Below are positions 1-6,524 of a DNA stretch of 11,302 bases, piece after piece. The notes under the pieces are model-generated. The model saw only the letters and a program-made list of their open reading frames with translations. It ran no database searches and was not told where the DNA came from. Origin of the DNA: Frankiales bacterium (GTDB taxonomy: Bacteria; Actinomycetota; Actinomycetes; Mycobacteriales; SCTD01); contig SCTD01000197.1 of NCBI GenBank assembly GCA_004299215.1, forward strand, positions 1-11,302, read 5' to 3'. Position 1 is the first letter of the stretch, and every line of letters starts with the position of its first letter. The translations under genes were made by a program, and so were the position numbers.

Positions 1-26
1 CCGATCCCCGAGACGGAGGAGGGTCC

Positions 27-419
27 GTGCTGGTCCGCGAGGTCATGACACCCGCCGTGCTCACCGTGGGGCCCGCTCACACGATCCGGCAGGTCGCCAC
101 GCTCATGCGCGAGCGCCACGTGGGGGCGGCCGTGGTCCTCGACCCCGACCTCGACGGACCGGGGATCATCACCGAGCGCGACGTCCTCGAGGCGGTCGCC
201 GAGGGCGAGGACCTGGACCGCGAGGTCGCGGCCGACCACCTCACCCGCGACGCCGTCGTGGGCCTGCCCGAGTGGGACCTCGACAGGGCCGCCGCGACCA
301 TGGTCGCCGGTGGCTTCCGGCACCTGGTGATCTGCGATGCCAGCGAGGTCGTCGGGGTGCTCTCGGTCCGCGACATCGTGCGCGTCTGGTCGCAGGCGCG
401 GAGCGGGTCCACCGGCTGA
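27..419 (+). CDS. Two-CBS-domain protein (130 aa)
   Basis: A stand-alone CBS-pair protein. It opens with the usual 'VREVMTP' signature; CBS domain 1 covers about residues 4-60, with 'GAAVVLD' and 'GIITERDVL', and CBS domain 2 about residues 66-124, ending in 'GVLSVRDIVRVW'. CBS pairs usually bind adenine nucleotides or similar ligands and act as sensors. No catalytic or membrane domain is attached, so the partner or output cannot be read from the sequence. The GTG start is supported by a GGAGGAGGG run at 15-23. Length and domain content look complete. It lies 26 bp before the esterase gene on the same strand and may share its transcript, though a separate promoter-like element sits in that gap. 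The family call is firm; the physiological role is unknown. Confidence 0.88.
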   Translation: MLVREVMTPAVLTVGPAHTIRQVATLMRERHVGAAVVLDPDLDGPGIITERDVLEAVAEGEDLDREVAADHLTRDAVVGLPEWDLDRAAATMVAGGFRHLVICDASEVVGVLSVRDIVRVWSQARSGSTG

Positions 420-431
420 TCGGCGCCCGGC

Positions 432-437
432 TAGCCT
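432..437 (+). promoter_or_regulatory. Candidate -10 element (TAGCCT) before the esterase gene
   Basis: A TAGCCT hexamer ends 8 nt before the ATG at 446, and no purine-rich ribosome binding site lies between them. That geometry fits a leaderless or nearly leaderless transcript, common in actinobacteria. The same hexamer appears in the better-supported hup promoter. No good -35 is visible, so this is a suggestion only. Confidence 0.3.
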
Positions 438-445
438 GCCGGGCG

Positions 446-1504
446 ATGCCCGCCAGCCTCGATGGCGACGACCTCGTCTTCAGCCACCCCGATCCGAGCG
501 GCGTGCTGTCCGGGATCCGGCTGCAGCAGGACGTCCGCATCCCCGGCGAGCAGCTGGAGTTCACCCGGGCCGACGGCGGGTGGGTGCTGCGGGTGCCCCG
601 GCCGGGCGTCGACCGCATGGAGTACTCCTTCGAGCTGCAGCACCGCGACGGCGGGAGCGAGTGGGTGTGCGATCCCGGCAACCCGCTGCGCGTGGGCGGG
701 GCGTTCGGCGACAAGTCCGTGCTGGAGCTGCCGGAGTACTCCGCGCCCGCGTGGACGACGTCGGACCCGCCTCGCGGCCGGCGGCGCGAGACCGCCGTGT
801 CCAGCAGGGGGCTGGCGCACGACGTGCCCTGCGTGCTGTGGTCCGCGGCCGGTCTGGGTGACGCCGACGAGGCGCCGCTGCTGGTCGTGCACGACGGACC
901 CGAGTACGACGCCCTGGCCGGGCTCACGCACTTCCTCGACGCCATGGTCGAGGCGCGCAGGCTGCCGCCGATGCGCGCCGCGCTGCTCTCTCCCGTCGAC
1001 CGCAACGAGACCTACAGCGCCTCCACGACGTACGGCCGTGCCCTTGCCCTCGGACTCGTGCCGCGGCTTGCCGCCGAGGTCCCGACCGGGGCCGTGCTCG
1101 GCATGGGGGCGAGCCTGGGCGGCCTCGCGATGCTGCAGGCGCAGCGCGCCCATCCCGGCGTCTTCGCGGGGCTCTACCTGCAGAGCAGCAGCTTCTTCCA
1201 CCGCGTCCTCGACGAGCAGGAGAGCGGCTTCGAGCGCTTCAGCCGCATCGCCGGCTTCGTCGACTCGGTGCTGCGTGCCGGTCCGGCCGTCGACCCCGTG
1301 CCGGTGGTCATGTCCTGCGGCGTGATCGAGGAGAACGTCGAGAACAACCGGCTGATGACCCGTGCGCTGCATGCGCAGGGCTACGACACCCGGCTGGTGG
1401 AGAACCGCGACGTGCACACCTACACCGGCTGGCGAGACACCTTCGACCCGAACCTCGTCGACCTGGTGCGGCGCGTCCTCCAGGGGCCGTCACATGCGGC
1501 GTGA
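446..1504 (+). CDS. Enterochelin-esterase-like alpha/beta hydrolase (352 aa)
   Basis: A predicted serine esterase of the Fes / esterase D type (PF00756-like). Residues about 1-105 resemble the early-set (Ig-like) N-terminal domain of Fes-type esterases, including 'VCDPGNPLR' and 'KSVLELPEY'. The hydrolase domain follows: the nucleophile elbow G-A-S-L-G has Ser223, 'SCGVIEEN' lies where the acidic residue is expected, and His324 in 'HTYTGWRDTF' fits the C-terminal catalytic His that precedes a Trp-Arg. No signal peptide is visible, so it is probably cytoplasmic. The ATG at 446 was chosen because the reading frame upstream of it is out-of-frame sequence of the CBS gene. The end overlaps the next esterase by 11 bp, implying translational coupling. 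No siderophore synthesis or uptake genes are in view, so enterobactin is not a supported substrate. The fold call is good; the substrate is unknown. Confidence 0.8.
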   Translation: MPASLDGDDLVFSHPDPSGVLSGIRLQQDVRIPGEQLEFTRADGGWVLRVPRPGVDRMEYSFELQHRDGGSEWVCDPGNPLRVGGAFGDKSVLELPEYSAPAWTTSDPPRGRRRETAVSSRGLAHDVPCVLWSAAGLGDADEAPLLVVHDGPEYDALAGLTHFLDAMVEARRLPPMRAALLSPVDRNETYSASTTYGRALALGLVPRLAAEVPTGAVLGMGASLGGLAMLQAQRAHPGVFAGLYLQSSSFFHRVLDEQESGFERFSRIAGFVDSVLRAGPAVDPVPVVMSCGVIEENVENNRLMTRALHAQGYDTRLVENRDVHTYTGWRDTFDPNLVDLVRRVLQGPSHAA

Positions 1505-2234
1505 CGTGGTCGAGCTGTGGTCGCCCGAGCTGGGCTGGTCGCCGCGGGTCATCGCCTACGGGTCGTACGGCCGGCCGGTCCTGGTCTTCCCCTCGTCCGA
1601 GGGGCGGGCGGAGGACTACGAGTCCAACGGCATGGTCGACGCCGTCCGCCCGCTGGTCGACGCCGGGCGGGTCAAGCTCTACTGCCTGGACTCCTGGGAC
1701 GGCGGCAGCTGGTACCGCGACGACCTGCCGCTGGAGGAGCGCGCCCGGCGGCACGAGGCGTACGAGCGCTGGGTCGTCGAGGGCGCCGTGCCGTACGTCG
1801 ACGCGGACTGCGGCGGGCGCCAGGACATGATCGTGACCGGCTGCAGCTTCGGGGCCTACCACGCCGCCAACCTGGCGCTGCGGCGCGCCGACCTGTTCCC
1901 GCTGGCGCTGTGCTTCTCCGGTGTCTACGACCTCTCGGTGCTCGGGTGGGGTGAGCGCGGCACGTCCTTCCACCTCAACAACCCGCTGTGGTCGCTGGGT
2001 GCGGCCGAGGGCGACCACCTCGACTGGCTCCGCTCGCGCCTGTCGCTGCTGCTGGTCTGCGGGCAGGGGCAGTGGGAGGACACCACCGGCGCGCTGGACA
2101 GCACCGTCGCCTTCGGCCGGCTGTGCCAGGAGAAGGCCCTGCGCGTGGAGGTCGACCTCTGGGGGCACGACGTACCGCACGACTGGCCGTCCTGGCGCGC
2201 CCAGCTCGCCCACCACCAGCCCCGCTTCGTCTAG
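1494..2234 (+). CDS. Small esterase-fold alpha/beta hydrolase (246 aa)
   Basis: A single-domain alpha/beta hydrolase. The nucleophile motif is G-C-S-F-G with Ser118, followed by 'AYHAANLALRR', and the C-terminal 'PHDWPSWRAQL' places the probable catalytic His at residue 229 in an HDWxxW setting typical of PF00756 esterases. 'CGQGQWED' near residues 188-195 holds candidate acidic residues. I associate it with the uncharacterised COG4947-type esterases, from memory. It lacks the N-terminal domain of its upstream neighbour, so it is a distinct type rather than a recent tandem copy. The ATG lies inside the end of the preceding gene (11-bp overlap), which supports coupled translation. The next gene begins 13 bp after the stop. 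It probably works on the same pathway as its neighbours; the substrate is unknown. Confidence 0.78.
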   Translation: MRRDVVELWSPELGWSPRVIAYGSYGRPVLVFPSSEGRAEDYESNGMVDAVRPLVDAGRVKLYCLDSWDGGSWYRDDLPLEERARRHEAYERWVVEGAVPYVDADCGGRQDMIVTGCSFGAYHAANLALRRADLFPLALCFSGVYDLSVLGWGERGTSFHLNNPLWSLGAAEGDHLDWLRSRLSLLLVCGQGQWEDTTGALDSTVAFGRLCQEKALRVEVDLWGHDVPHDWPSWRAQLAHHQPRFV

Positions 2235-2247
2235 GGAGAGGCCCCGC

Positions 2248-3486
2248 ATGGCTGACCGAAGGCACCTGCTGGGCCTGCTGCTGGGCACCGAGGAGGACTG
2301 GCCGAGCGCGTTCGAGTCGCTGGTCCGACGGCTCGACCCTGCACTGCGCGCCGGAGGCGACACCCACCGCTTCGACGTCGAGCGCATCACCATCGAGCCG
2401 TTCGACCTGCGCCAGCCCTCCCGCTACGCGCTCGTCGTGGACCGCCTCGCGTACTGGTACTACGTGCCGCGCGAGTGGCTGAAGAAGGTCGCGCTGCTCG
2501 ACGACGTCTACCTGCTCAACAACCCGTTCACCTTCCAGTCGATGGAGAAGCACGCCGCCTACTGCGCGATGATCCGGCTCGGCCTGAAGGTGCCCGAGAC
2601 CTGGCTGGTGCCGCACAAGCAGCCGCCGGACAACCCCCGCTTCCCGTACACCGCGGCGAAGTACAACACGCCGTTCGACCTGCGGGAGGTCGCGGCGAAG
2701 GTCGGCTACCCGCTCTGGATGAAGCCGTACGACGGAGGCGCCTGGGTCGGGGTCTCCCGGATCCGTGACGAGGCTGAGCTGCAGCGGGCGTACGACGAGA
2801 GCGGCCAGCGGCTGATGCACCTGCAGGCCAGCGTCGAGGGCTTCGACGTCTTCGCCCGGTCGCTGTCGATCGGTGCCGAGACGATGGTGATGAAGTTCGC
2901 GCCGGACCGACCGCAGCACGACCGGTACAGCGTCAGCCACGACTTCCTCGACGCCGCGACAGGGGAGGAGGTCGTGACGATCGGCAAGGTCGTGAACGCC
3001 TTCTTCAAGTGGGAGTTCAACTCCTGCGAGACCCTCGTACGCGGCCGCGAGGTGCACCCGATCGACTACGCGAACGCCTGCCCCGACGTCAGTCTCACGT
3101 CGCTGCACTACTACTTCCCGTGGGCGATGACGTCTCTGGTGAAGTGGTCGATGTTCTGCACCGCCACCGGCCGGACACCGCGGGTCGACCTCGACACCCG
3201 CCGCTGGTACGAGATCGCCGACTCCGACCGGTCCTACGCCGAGAAGCTCGGCGCCTACCGGGAGCTGGCCGACGACTACTTCGAGACCGAGCGCTACCAG
3301 GAGTTCGTCACGAAGCAGCTCGGCGACCTCGACGCCGTCGCGCACGACTACTTCTCCTCGCGCGACTTCGACGACCTGCTCGTGGAGACGGTCCGGTCGA
3401 CCTTCCCGGCGCACGAGCACGAGCAGTTCGTCGCGCACTACCGCGGGCTGCTCGGCGCCTGGGTGTCCGACGCCGGCCAGGGCTAG
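2248..3486 (+). CDS. ATP-grasp domain enzyme, carboxylate-amine/thiol ligase-like (412 aa)
   Basis: A predicted ATP-dependent ligase of the ATP-grasp superfamily, which activates a carboxylate as acyl-phosphate and joins it to an amine or thiol. A pre-ATP-grasp domain covers about residues 1-125. 'GYPLWMKPYDGGAWVGV' carries the ATP-binding Lys159 and the Gly-rich loop. 'EVHPIDYANACPDV' (Asp273, Asn276) sits where the metal-binding Asp/Glu-x-Asn-x-x-Pro motif belongs. A helical C-terminal extension of about 110 residues, rich in Asp, Tyr and Glu, follows. A GGGAGAG ribosome binding site at 2234-2240 supports the ATG. It is the last gene of the esterase cassette, so it probably makes a bond that the hydrolases cut, or acts on a product they release. 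RimK/D-Ala-D-Ala-like relatives are possible, but the substrate cannot be read. Its stop overlaps the convergent membrane-protein gene. Confidence 0.8.
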   Translation: MADRRHLLGLLLGTEEDWPSAFESLVRRLDPALRAGGDTHRFDVERITIEPFDLRQPSRYALVVDRLAYWYYVPREWLKKVALLDDVYLLNNPFTFQSMEKHAAYCAMIRLGLKVPETWLVPHKQPPDNPRFPYTAAKYNTPFDLREVAAKVGYPLWMKPYDGGAWVGVSRIRDEAELQRAYDESGQRLMHLQASVEGFDVFARSLSIGAETMVMKFAPDRPQHDRYSVSHDFLDAATGEEVVTIGKVVNAFFKWEFNSCETLVRGREVHPIDYANACPDVSLTSLHYYFPWAMTSLVKWSMFCTATGRTPRVDLDTRRWYEIADSDRSYAEKLGAYRELADDYFETERYQEFVTKQLGDLDAVAHDYFSSRDFDDLLVETVRSTFPAHEHEQFVAHYRGLLGAWVSDAGQG

Positions 3487-3932
3487 CTCGGGACCCGGCC
3501 CTCCCAGACCGACCGGGCGCCCGACTCGCCGGCCCGGTAGACCGTGACGACCGTTCCCGCGGCGACGACCAGGGCGAGGACCGCGGCGAGGACACGCAGC
3601 AGTCCGGTGTCCAGGCGGCTGCCCAGCCACCACACCGCCGCCGCGACCACGGCGAGCGCGACGACCCAGGGCAGCAGCCCCTCGCCGAGCTCGGCGTGGC
3701 GGCGCACCGGTGCGGACTCGCCGACCCGGTCGCGCAACCAGTTCCCGGCGCTCGTGGTGACCGGCACGACGGCCAGGGCGCCCAGGGCCAGCGCCAGCGG
3801 GAGTGGCCCGAGCCGGACGCGGGCAGCCGGCCAGGCGGCCACCAGGAGCACGGCCAGCGCGGCCGTCGGCACCAGGACGACGGTCACGTGCACGACCAGG
3901 ACGTGGAGCGGAAGCCCGTCGATCTCACCCAT
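3483..3932 (-). CDS. DUF2231-like four-helix membrane protein (149 aa)
   Basis: A small integral membrane protein that fits the DUF2231 family. Hydrophobic helices lie at about residues 9-34, 41-61, 85-105 and 110-132. Family-like signs are the opening 'GLPLHVLVVHVTVVLVP' with His10 and His15 in the first helix, a further His79 ('RRHAELGEG') before the third helix, and a C-terminal 'YRAGESGARSVWEG'. Membrane histidines suggest metal or heme binding, but no function is established. The ATG is preceded by an AGGA-type site about 9 nt upstream. It points away from the FAH-family gene (about 80 bp between the starts) and meets the ATP-grasp gene tail to tail, with both stops read from one CTAG at 3483-3486. 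Membership in the esterase/ATP-grasp pathway is not implied by this orientation. Confidence 0.8.
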   Translation of the reverse strand: MGEIDGLPLHVLVVHVTVVLVPTAALAVLLVAAWPAARVRLGPLPLALALGALAVVPVTTSAGNWLRDRVGESAPVRRHAELGEGLLPWVVALAVVAAAVWWLGSRLDTGLLRVLAAVLALVVAAGTVVTVYRAGESGARSVWEGRVPS

Positions 3933-3960
3933 GCTGCTGTCCTACATCACGCAGTGGGCT

Positions 3961-3976
3961 CCCGAGTAGCCTCGGG
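3961..3976. promoter_or_regulatory. Perfect inverted repeat with TAGCCT, upstream of the FAH-family gene
   Basis: CCCGAG-TAGC-CTCGGG is a perfect 6-bp palindrome with a 4-nt centre, in the short region between divergent starts at 3932 (minus) and 4013 (plus). It contains TAGCCT (3967-3972), which could be the -10 element for the FAH-gltX transcript. It may be an operator over that promoter or simply a short hairpin. No clear -35 was found. Confidence 0.35.
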
Positions 3977-4012
3977 TCGATCCCCCACCCCCTGGCAAGG
4001 AGCTCTCCCCGC

Positions 4013-4807
4013 GTGCGCATCGCCCGCTTCGCCCGCTCCGGCGACATCTCTTTCGGCTTCGTGCAGGGCGACCCGGACGTGCCGGGCGACCTGGTCGTCG
4101 CGCCCCTGACGGGCCACCCGCTCTTCGACCCCACGCCGACGGGCGAGGTGGTTCCGCTGTCGTCGGTGCGGCTGCTGGCGCCCACACAGCCGATCAACGT
4201 CGTCTGCATCGGCAAGAACTACGCCGACCACGTGCGCGAGATGGCCGGTACGACAAGCGGTCCGAGCGAGTCGGGCGTGCCGACGGTGTTCCTCAAGCCC
4301 GCGACCTCGGTCATCGGGCCGGACGACCCCATCCGGCTCCCTGTGGGTGCCGGCCGGGTCGACCACGAAGGGGAGCTGGCCGTCGTGATCGGCAAGCCTG
4401 CCCGGGACCTCACGCCGGAGAACGCGCTGGCGCACGTCTGGGGCTACACGGCCGCGAACGACGTCACCGCCCGCGACCAGCAGAAGAGCGACGGGCAGTG
4501 GACCCGCGGCAAGGGGCACGACACCTTCTGCCCGCTCGGGCCCTGGATCGAGACCGACCTGGACGCGGCGGACCTGCGGGTGCGCTGCGAGGTCGACGAG
4601 GTGCTCCGGCAGGACGGCCGGACCCGCGACCTGCTGCACGACGTGCCCGCGGTGCTGGCCTTCATCACCTCCTTCATGACCCTGCTGCCCGGTGACGTGG
4701 TGCTCACCGGGACTCCCGCCGGCGTCGGGCCGTTGGAGCCGGGCAACGTCGTGGAGGTCTCGGTCGAGGGCATCGGCACGCTGCGCAACCCGGTGGTGTC
4801 GCGGTGA
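4013..4807 (+). CDS. Fumarylacetoacetate hydrolase (FAH) family protein (264 aa)
   Basis: An FAH-superfamily enzyme, which cleaves, decarboxylates or isomerises small 2-oxo/2-hydroxy-dienoate or acylpyruvate compounds using a divalent metal. Family signatures run in order: 'CIGKNYADHVREM', 'VFLKPATSVIGPDDPI', 'VDHEGELAVVIGK' (Glu119 and Glu121), 'GYTAANDVTARDQQ' (Asp150), and the C-terminal 'LPGDVVLTGTPAGVGPL'. The E-x-E...D set matches the expected metal ligands. The GTG start has AAGGAG at 3997-4002, 10 nt upstream; longer forms would run through the divergent promoter region. It overlaps gltX by 4 bp (GTGA). This FAH-gltX pairing recurs in actinobacteria as I recall, with no obvious metabolic link. 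2-hydroxyhepta-2,4-diene-1,7-dioate isomerase is the common automatic name, but no degradation genes are near, so the substrate is open. Confidence 0.88.
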   Translation: MRIARFARSGDISFGFVQGDPDVPGDLVVAPLTGHPLFDPTPTGEVVPLSSVRLLAPTQPINVVCIGKNYADHVREMAGTTSGPSESGVPTVFLKPATSVIGPDDPIRLPVGAGRVDHEGELAVVIGKPARDLTPENALAHVWGYTAANDVTARDQQKSDGQWTRGKGHDTFCPLGPWIETDLDAADLRVRCEVDEVLRQDGRTRDLLHDVPAVLAFITSFMTLLPGDVVLTGTPAGVGPLEPGNVVEVSVEGIGTLRNPVVSR

Positions 4808-6276
4808 GCGTGCGGGTGCGCGTCGCCCCGTCCCCGACGGGTGACCCTCACGTCGGCACGGCGTACATGTCCCTGTTCAACCTCGCCTTCGCGCGCCAGC
4901 AGGGTGGCCAGTTCGTGCTGCGCGTCGAGGACACCGACCGGGCGCGCTTCCGCGAGGACAGCGAGCGGCAGGTCTACGACACCCTGCGCTGGCTCGGCCT
5001 GGACTGGGACGAGGGGCCCGACAAGGGCGGGCCGTACTCCCCCTACCGCCAGAGCGAGCGGCTCGAGACCTACCGGCCGCACGTCGACCGGTTGCTCGCC
5101 GACGGCCACGCCTACCTGTGCTGGTGCTCGGGAGAGCGGCTCACGGCGATGCGCGAGGAGCAGCAGAAGCGCAAGGTGCCGACCGGCTACGACCGGCTCT
5201 GCCACGGCAAGAGCGAGGCGGAGCGGGCTGCCCTGCCGGGCTTCTCGCCGACGCCGGTCGTACGCATGCTCGTCCCCGACGACCCGCCGCTGTCCTTCGT
5301 CGACCTGATCCGCGGAGAGGTGCACGCGCCGCGCCCGGACGACCAGGTGATCCTCAAGGGCGACGGCTTCCCGACCTACCACCTGGCCGTCGTCGTCGAC
5401 GACCACCTGATGGGCATCACGCACGTCGTGCGCGGCGAGGAGTGGATCTCCTCCACGCCCAAGCACCTGCTGCTGTTCGACTGGCTCGGCTGGGAGCGGC
5501 CGCAGTTCGCGCACATGCCGCTGCTGCGCAACGTCGACAAGAGCAAGATCTCCAAGCGCAAGAACCCGGCCGCGCGGCTCACCTGGTTCCAGGAGCAGGG
5601 CTACCTGCCCGAGGCGCTGCTGAACTTCCTGGGGCTGCTGGGCTACTCGCTGCCGTCGGGGGAGGAGGTCTTCTCCTTCGCCGAGATGTCGGCGAGCTTC
5701 GACTGGGGGCGCGTCAACACGGTGGGTCCCGTGTTCGACCTCGACAAGCTCGGCTGGCTCAACGGGCACTACGTCCGCGAGCTGTCCGAGGAGGACTTCG
5801 CAGCGCGGGCGCTGCCGTTCCTGCAGGGCGCCGGCCTGGTGTCCTCCCCGCCGTCTGCGGAGGAGCTGGCCACGCTGGCCGGCGTCGTGCCGCTGGTGCA
5901 GACCCGCGTCGCCGTGCTGTCCGAGCTGCCGGACCTGGTGCGGTTCCTGTTCGTGCCGGAGTCGGACTTCGCGGTCGACCCCGCCGCCGCTGCCAAGGCC
6001 CTCGGCGAGGGGAGCGCGGCGGTGCTCACGGCGGCCGCTGACGCGCTCGAGGGCGTGACCGACTGGAACGCGTCGACCGTCCAGGCGGCGATCGACGGAG
6101 CCCTGCTCGAGGACGGCCTCGGGCTCAAGCGCGGCAAGGCCTACACGCCGCTGCGCGCCGCCGTCTGCGGGGCGTCCATCGCGCCCCCGCTGCCGGAGTC
6201 GATCGCCCTCCTCGGCCGGGATCGCGCGCTGCGCCGGCTCCGCGCAGCCGCGTCGCCCGCCGCGGGCATCCGGTAG
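4804..6276 (+). CDS. gltX: Glutamyl-tRNA synthetase (490 aa)
   Basis: Class I aminoacyl-tRNA synthetase that charges tRNA with glutamate. The HIGH-type motif is 'PSPTGDPHVGTAY' (His16-Val-Gly-Thr19) and the KMSKS-type motif is 'KISKRKN' at 248-254. Cys106-x-Cys108 and Cys133-His134 may form the zinc site known in E. coli GluRS. The C-terminal anticodon-binding region is present, including 'EDGLGLKRGKAYTPLRAAVCG', and the length is normal. The GTG start overlaps the FAH-family stop, so translation is probably coupled. tRNA-Gln and tRNA-Glu follow within 170 bp. Actinobacteria generally lack GlnRS, so this enzyme probably also makes Glu-tRNA(Gln) for amidation by GatCAB; that is inferred, because discrimination cannot be read reliably here. 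Confidence 0.97.
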   Translation: MSVRVRVAPSPTGDPHVGTAYMSLFNLAFARQQGGQFVLRVEDTDRARFREDSERQVYDTLRWLGLDWDEGPDKGGPYSPYRQSERLETYRPHVDRLLADGHAYLCWCSGERLTAMREEQQKRKVPTGYDRLCHGKSEAERAALPGFSPTPVVRMLVPDDPPLSFVDLIRGEVHAPRPDDQVILKGDGFPTYHLAVVVDDHLMGITHVVRGEEWISSTPKHLLLFDWLGWERPQFAHMPLLRNVDKSKISKRKNPAARLTWFQEQGYLPEALLNFLGLLGYSLPSGEEVFSFAEMSASFDWGRVNTVGPVFDLDKLGWLNGHYVRELSEEDFAARALPFLQGAGLVSSPPSAEELATLAGVVPLVQTRVAVLSELPDLVRFLFVPESDFAVDPAAAAKALGEGSAAVLTAAADALEGVTDWNASTVQAAIDGALLEDGLGLKRGKAYTPLRAAVCGASIAPPLPESIALLGRDRALRRLRAAASPAAGIR

Positions 6277-6318
6277 TCTCTTCGGCGGACCGCTGGGGCG
6301 ACCCTCCGGCGGACTCCA

Positions 6319-6390
6319 TGGGGTATGGGGTAATTGGCAGCCCGACGGTTTCTGGTTCCGTTAGTCTTGGTTCGAGTCCAGGTACCCCAG
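6319..6390 (+). tRNA. tRNA-Gln(CTG)
   Basis: A full cloverleaf of 72 nt. The acceptor TGGGGTA pairs with TACCCCA, with discriminator G6390. The D stem is GGG/CCC. The anticodon loop TTCTGGT places CTG at 6352-6354. The T stem CTTGG/CCAGG carries the loop TTCGAGT. The anticodon stem ACGGT/TCCGT has a T-T mismatch at the loop-closing pair (6349/6357). CCA is not encoded (CGC follows), so the tail would be added after transcription. It reads CAG codons and starts 42 bp after gltX. Confidence 0.95.
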
Positions 6391-6438
6391 CGCACCACCC
6401 GATCAGCTAGCCTGCATCGGACAAGTTCATATCGCCGC

Positions 6439-6511
6439 GCCCCCATCGTCTAGCGGCCCAGGACGCCGCCCTCTCACGGCGGTAGCACGGGTTCAAATCC
6501 CGTTGGGGGTA
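6439..6511 (+). tRNA. tRNA-Glu(CTC)
   Basis: A full cloverleaf of 73 nt. The acceptor GCCCCCA pairs with TGGGGGT, with a G-T first pair and discriminator A6511. The anticodon stem CCGCC/GGCGG carries the loop CTCTCAC, giving CTC at 6473-6475. The T arm is ACGGG-TTCAAAT-CCCGT. CCA is encoded at 6512-6514, unlike the neighbouring tRNA-Gln. It decodes GAG and is a direct substrate of the gltX product upstream. Confidence 0.96.
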
Positions 6512-6524
6512 CCAGCAGTACCGT

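Noticed and set aside
241..1005. Long minus-strand open frame across the CBS/esterase genes
   Set aside because: Low-complexity Ser/Arg-rich product lying opposite well-supported genes; a normal shadow of GC-rich codon bias. Many similar frames elsewhere were dropped for the same reason.
446..1504. Siderophore (enterobactin) esterase function
   Set aside because: The fold resembles Fes, but no siderophore synthesis, uptake or iron-regulator gene is in the window, so only the hydrolase family is claimed.
6391..6438. CCGAT...ATCGG inverted repeat between the two tRNAs as a terminator
   Set aside because: Only 5 bp with a 12-nt loop and no T tract; too weak to separate from chance.
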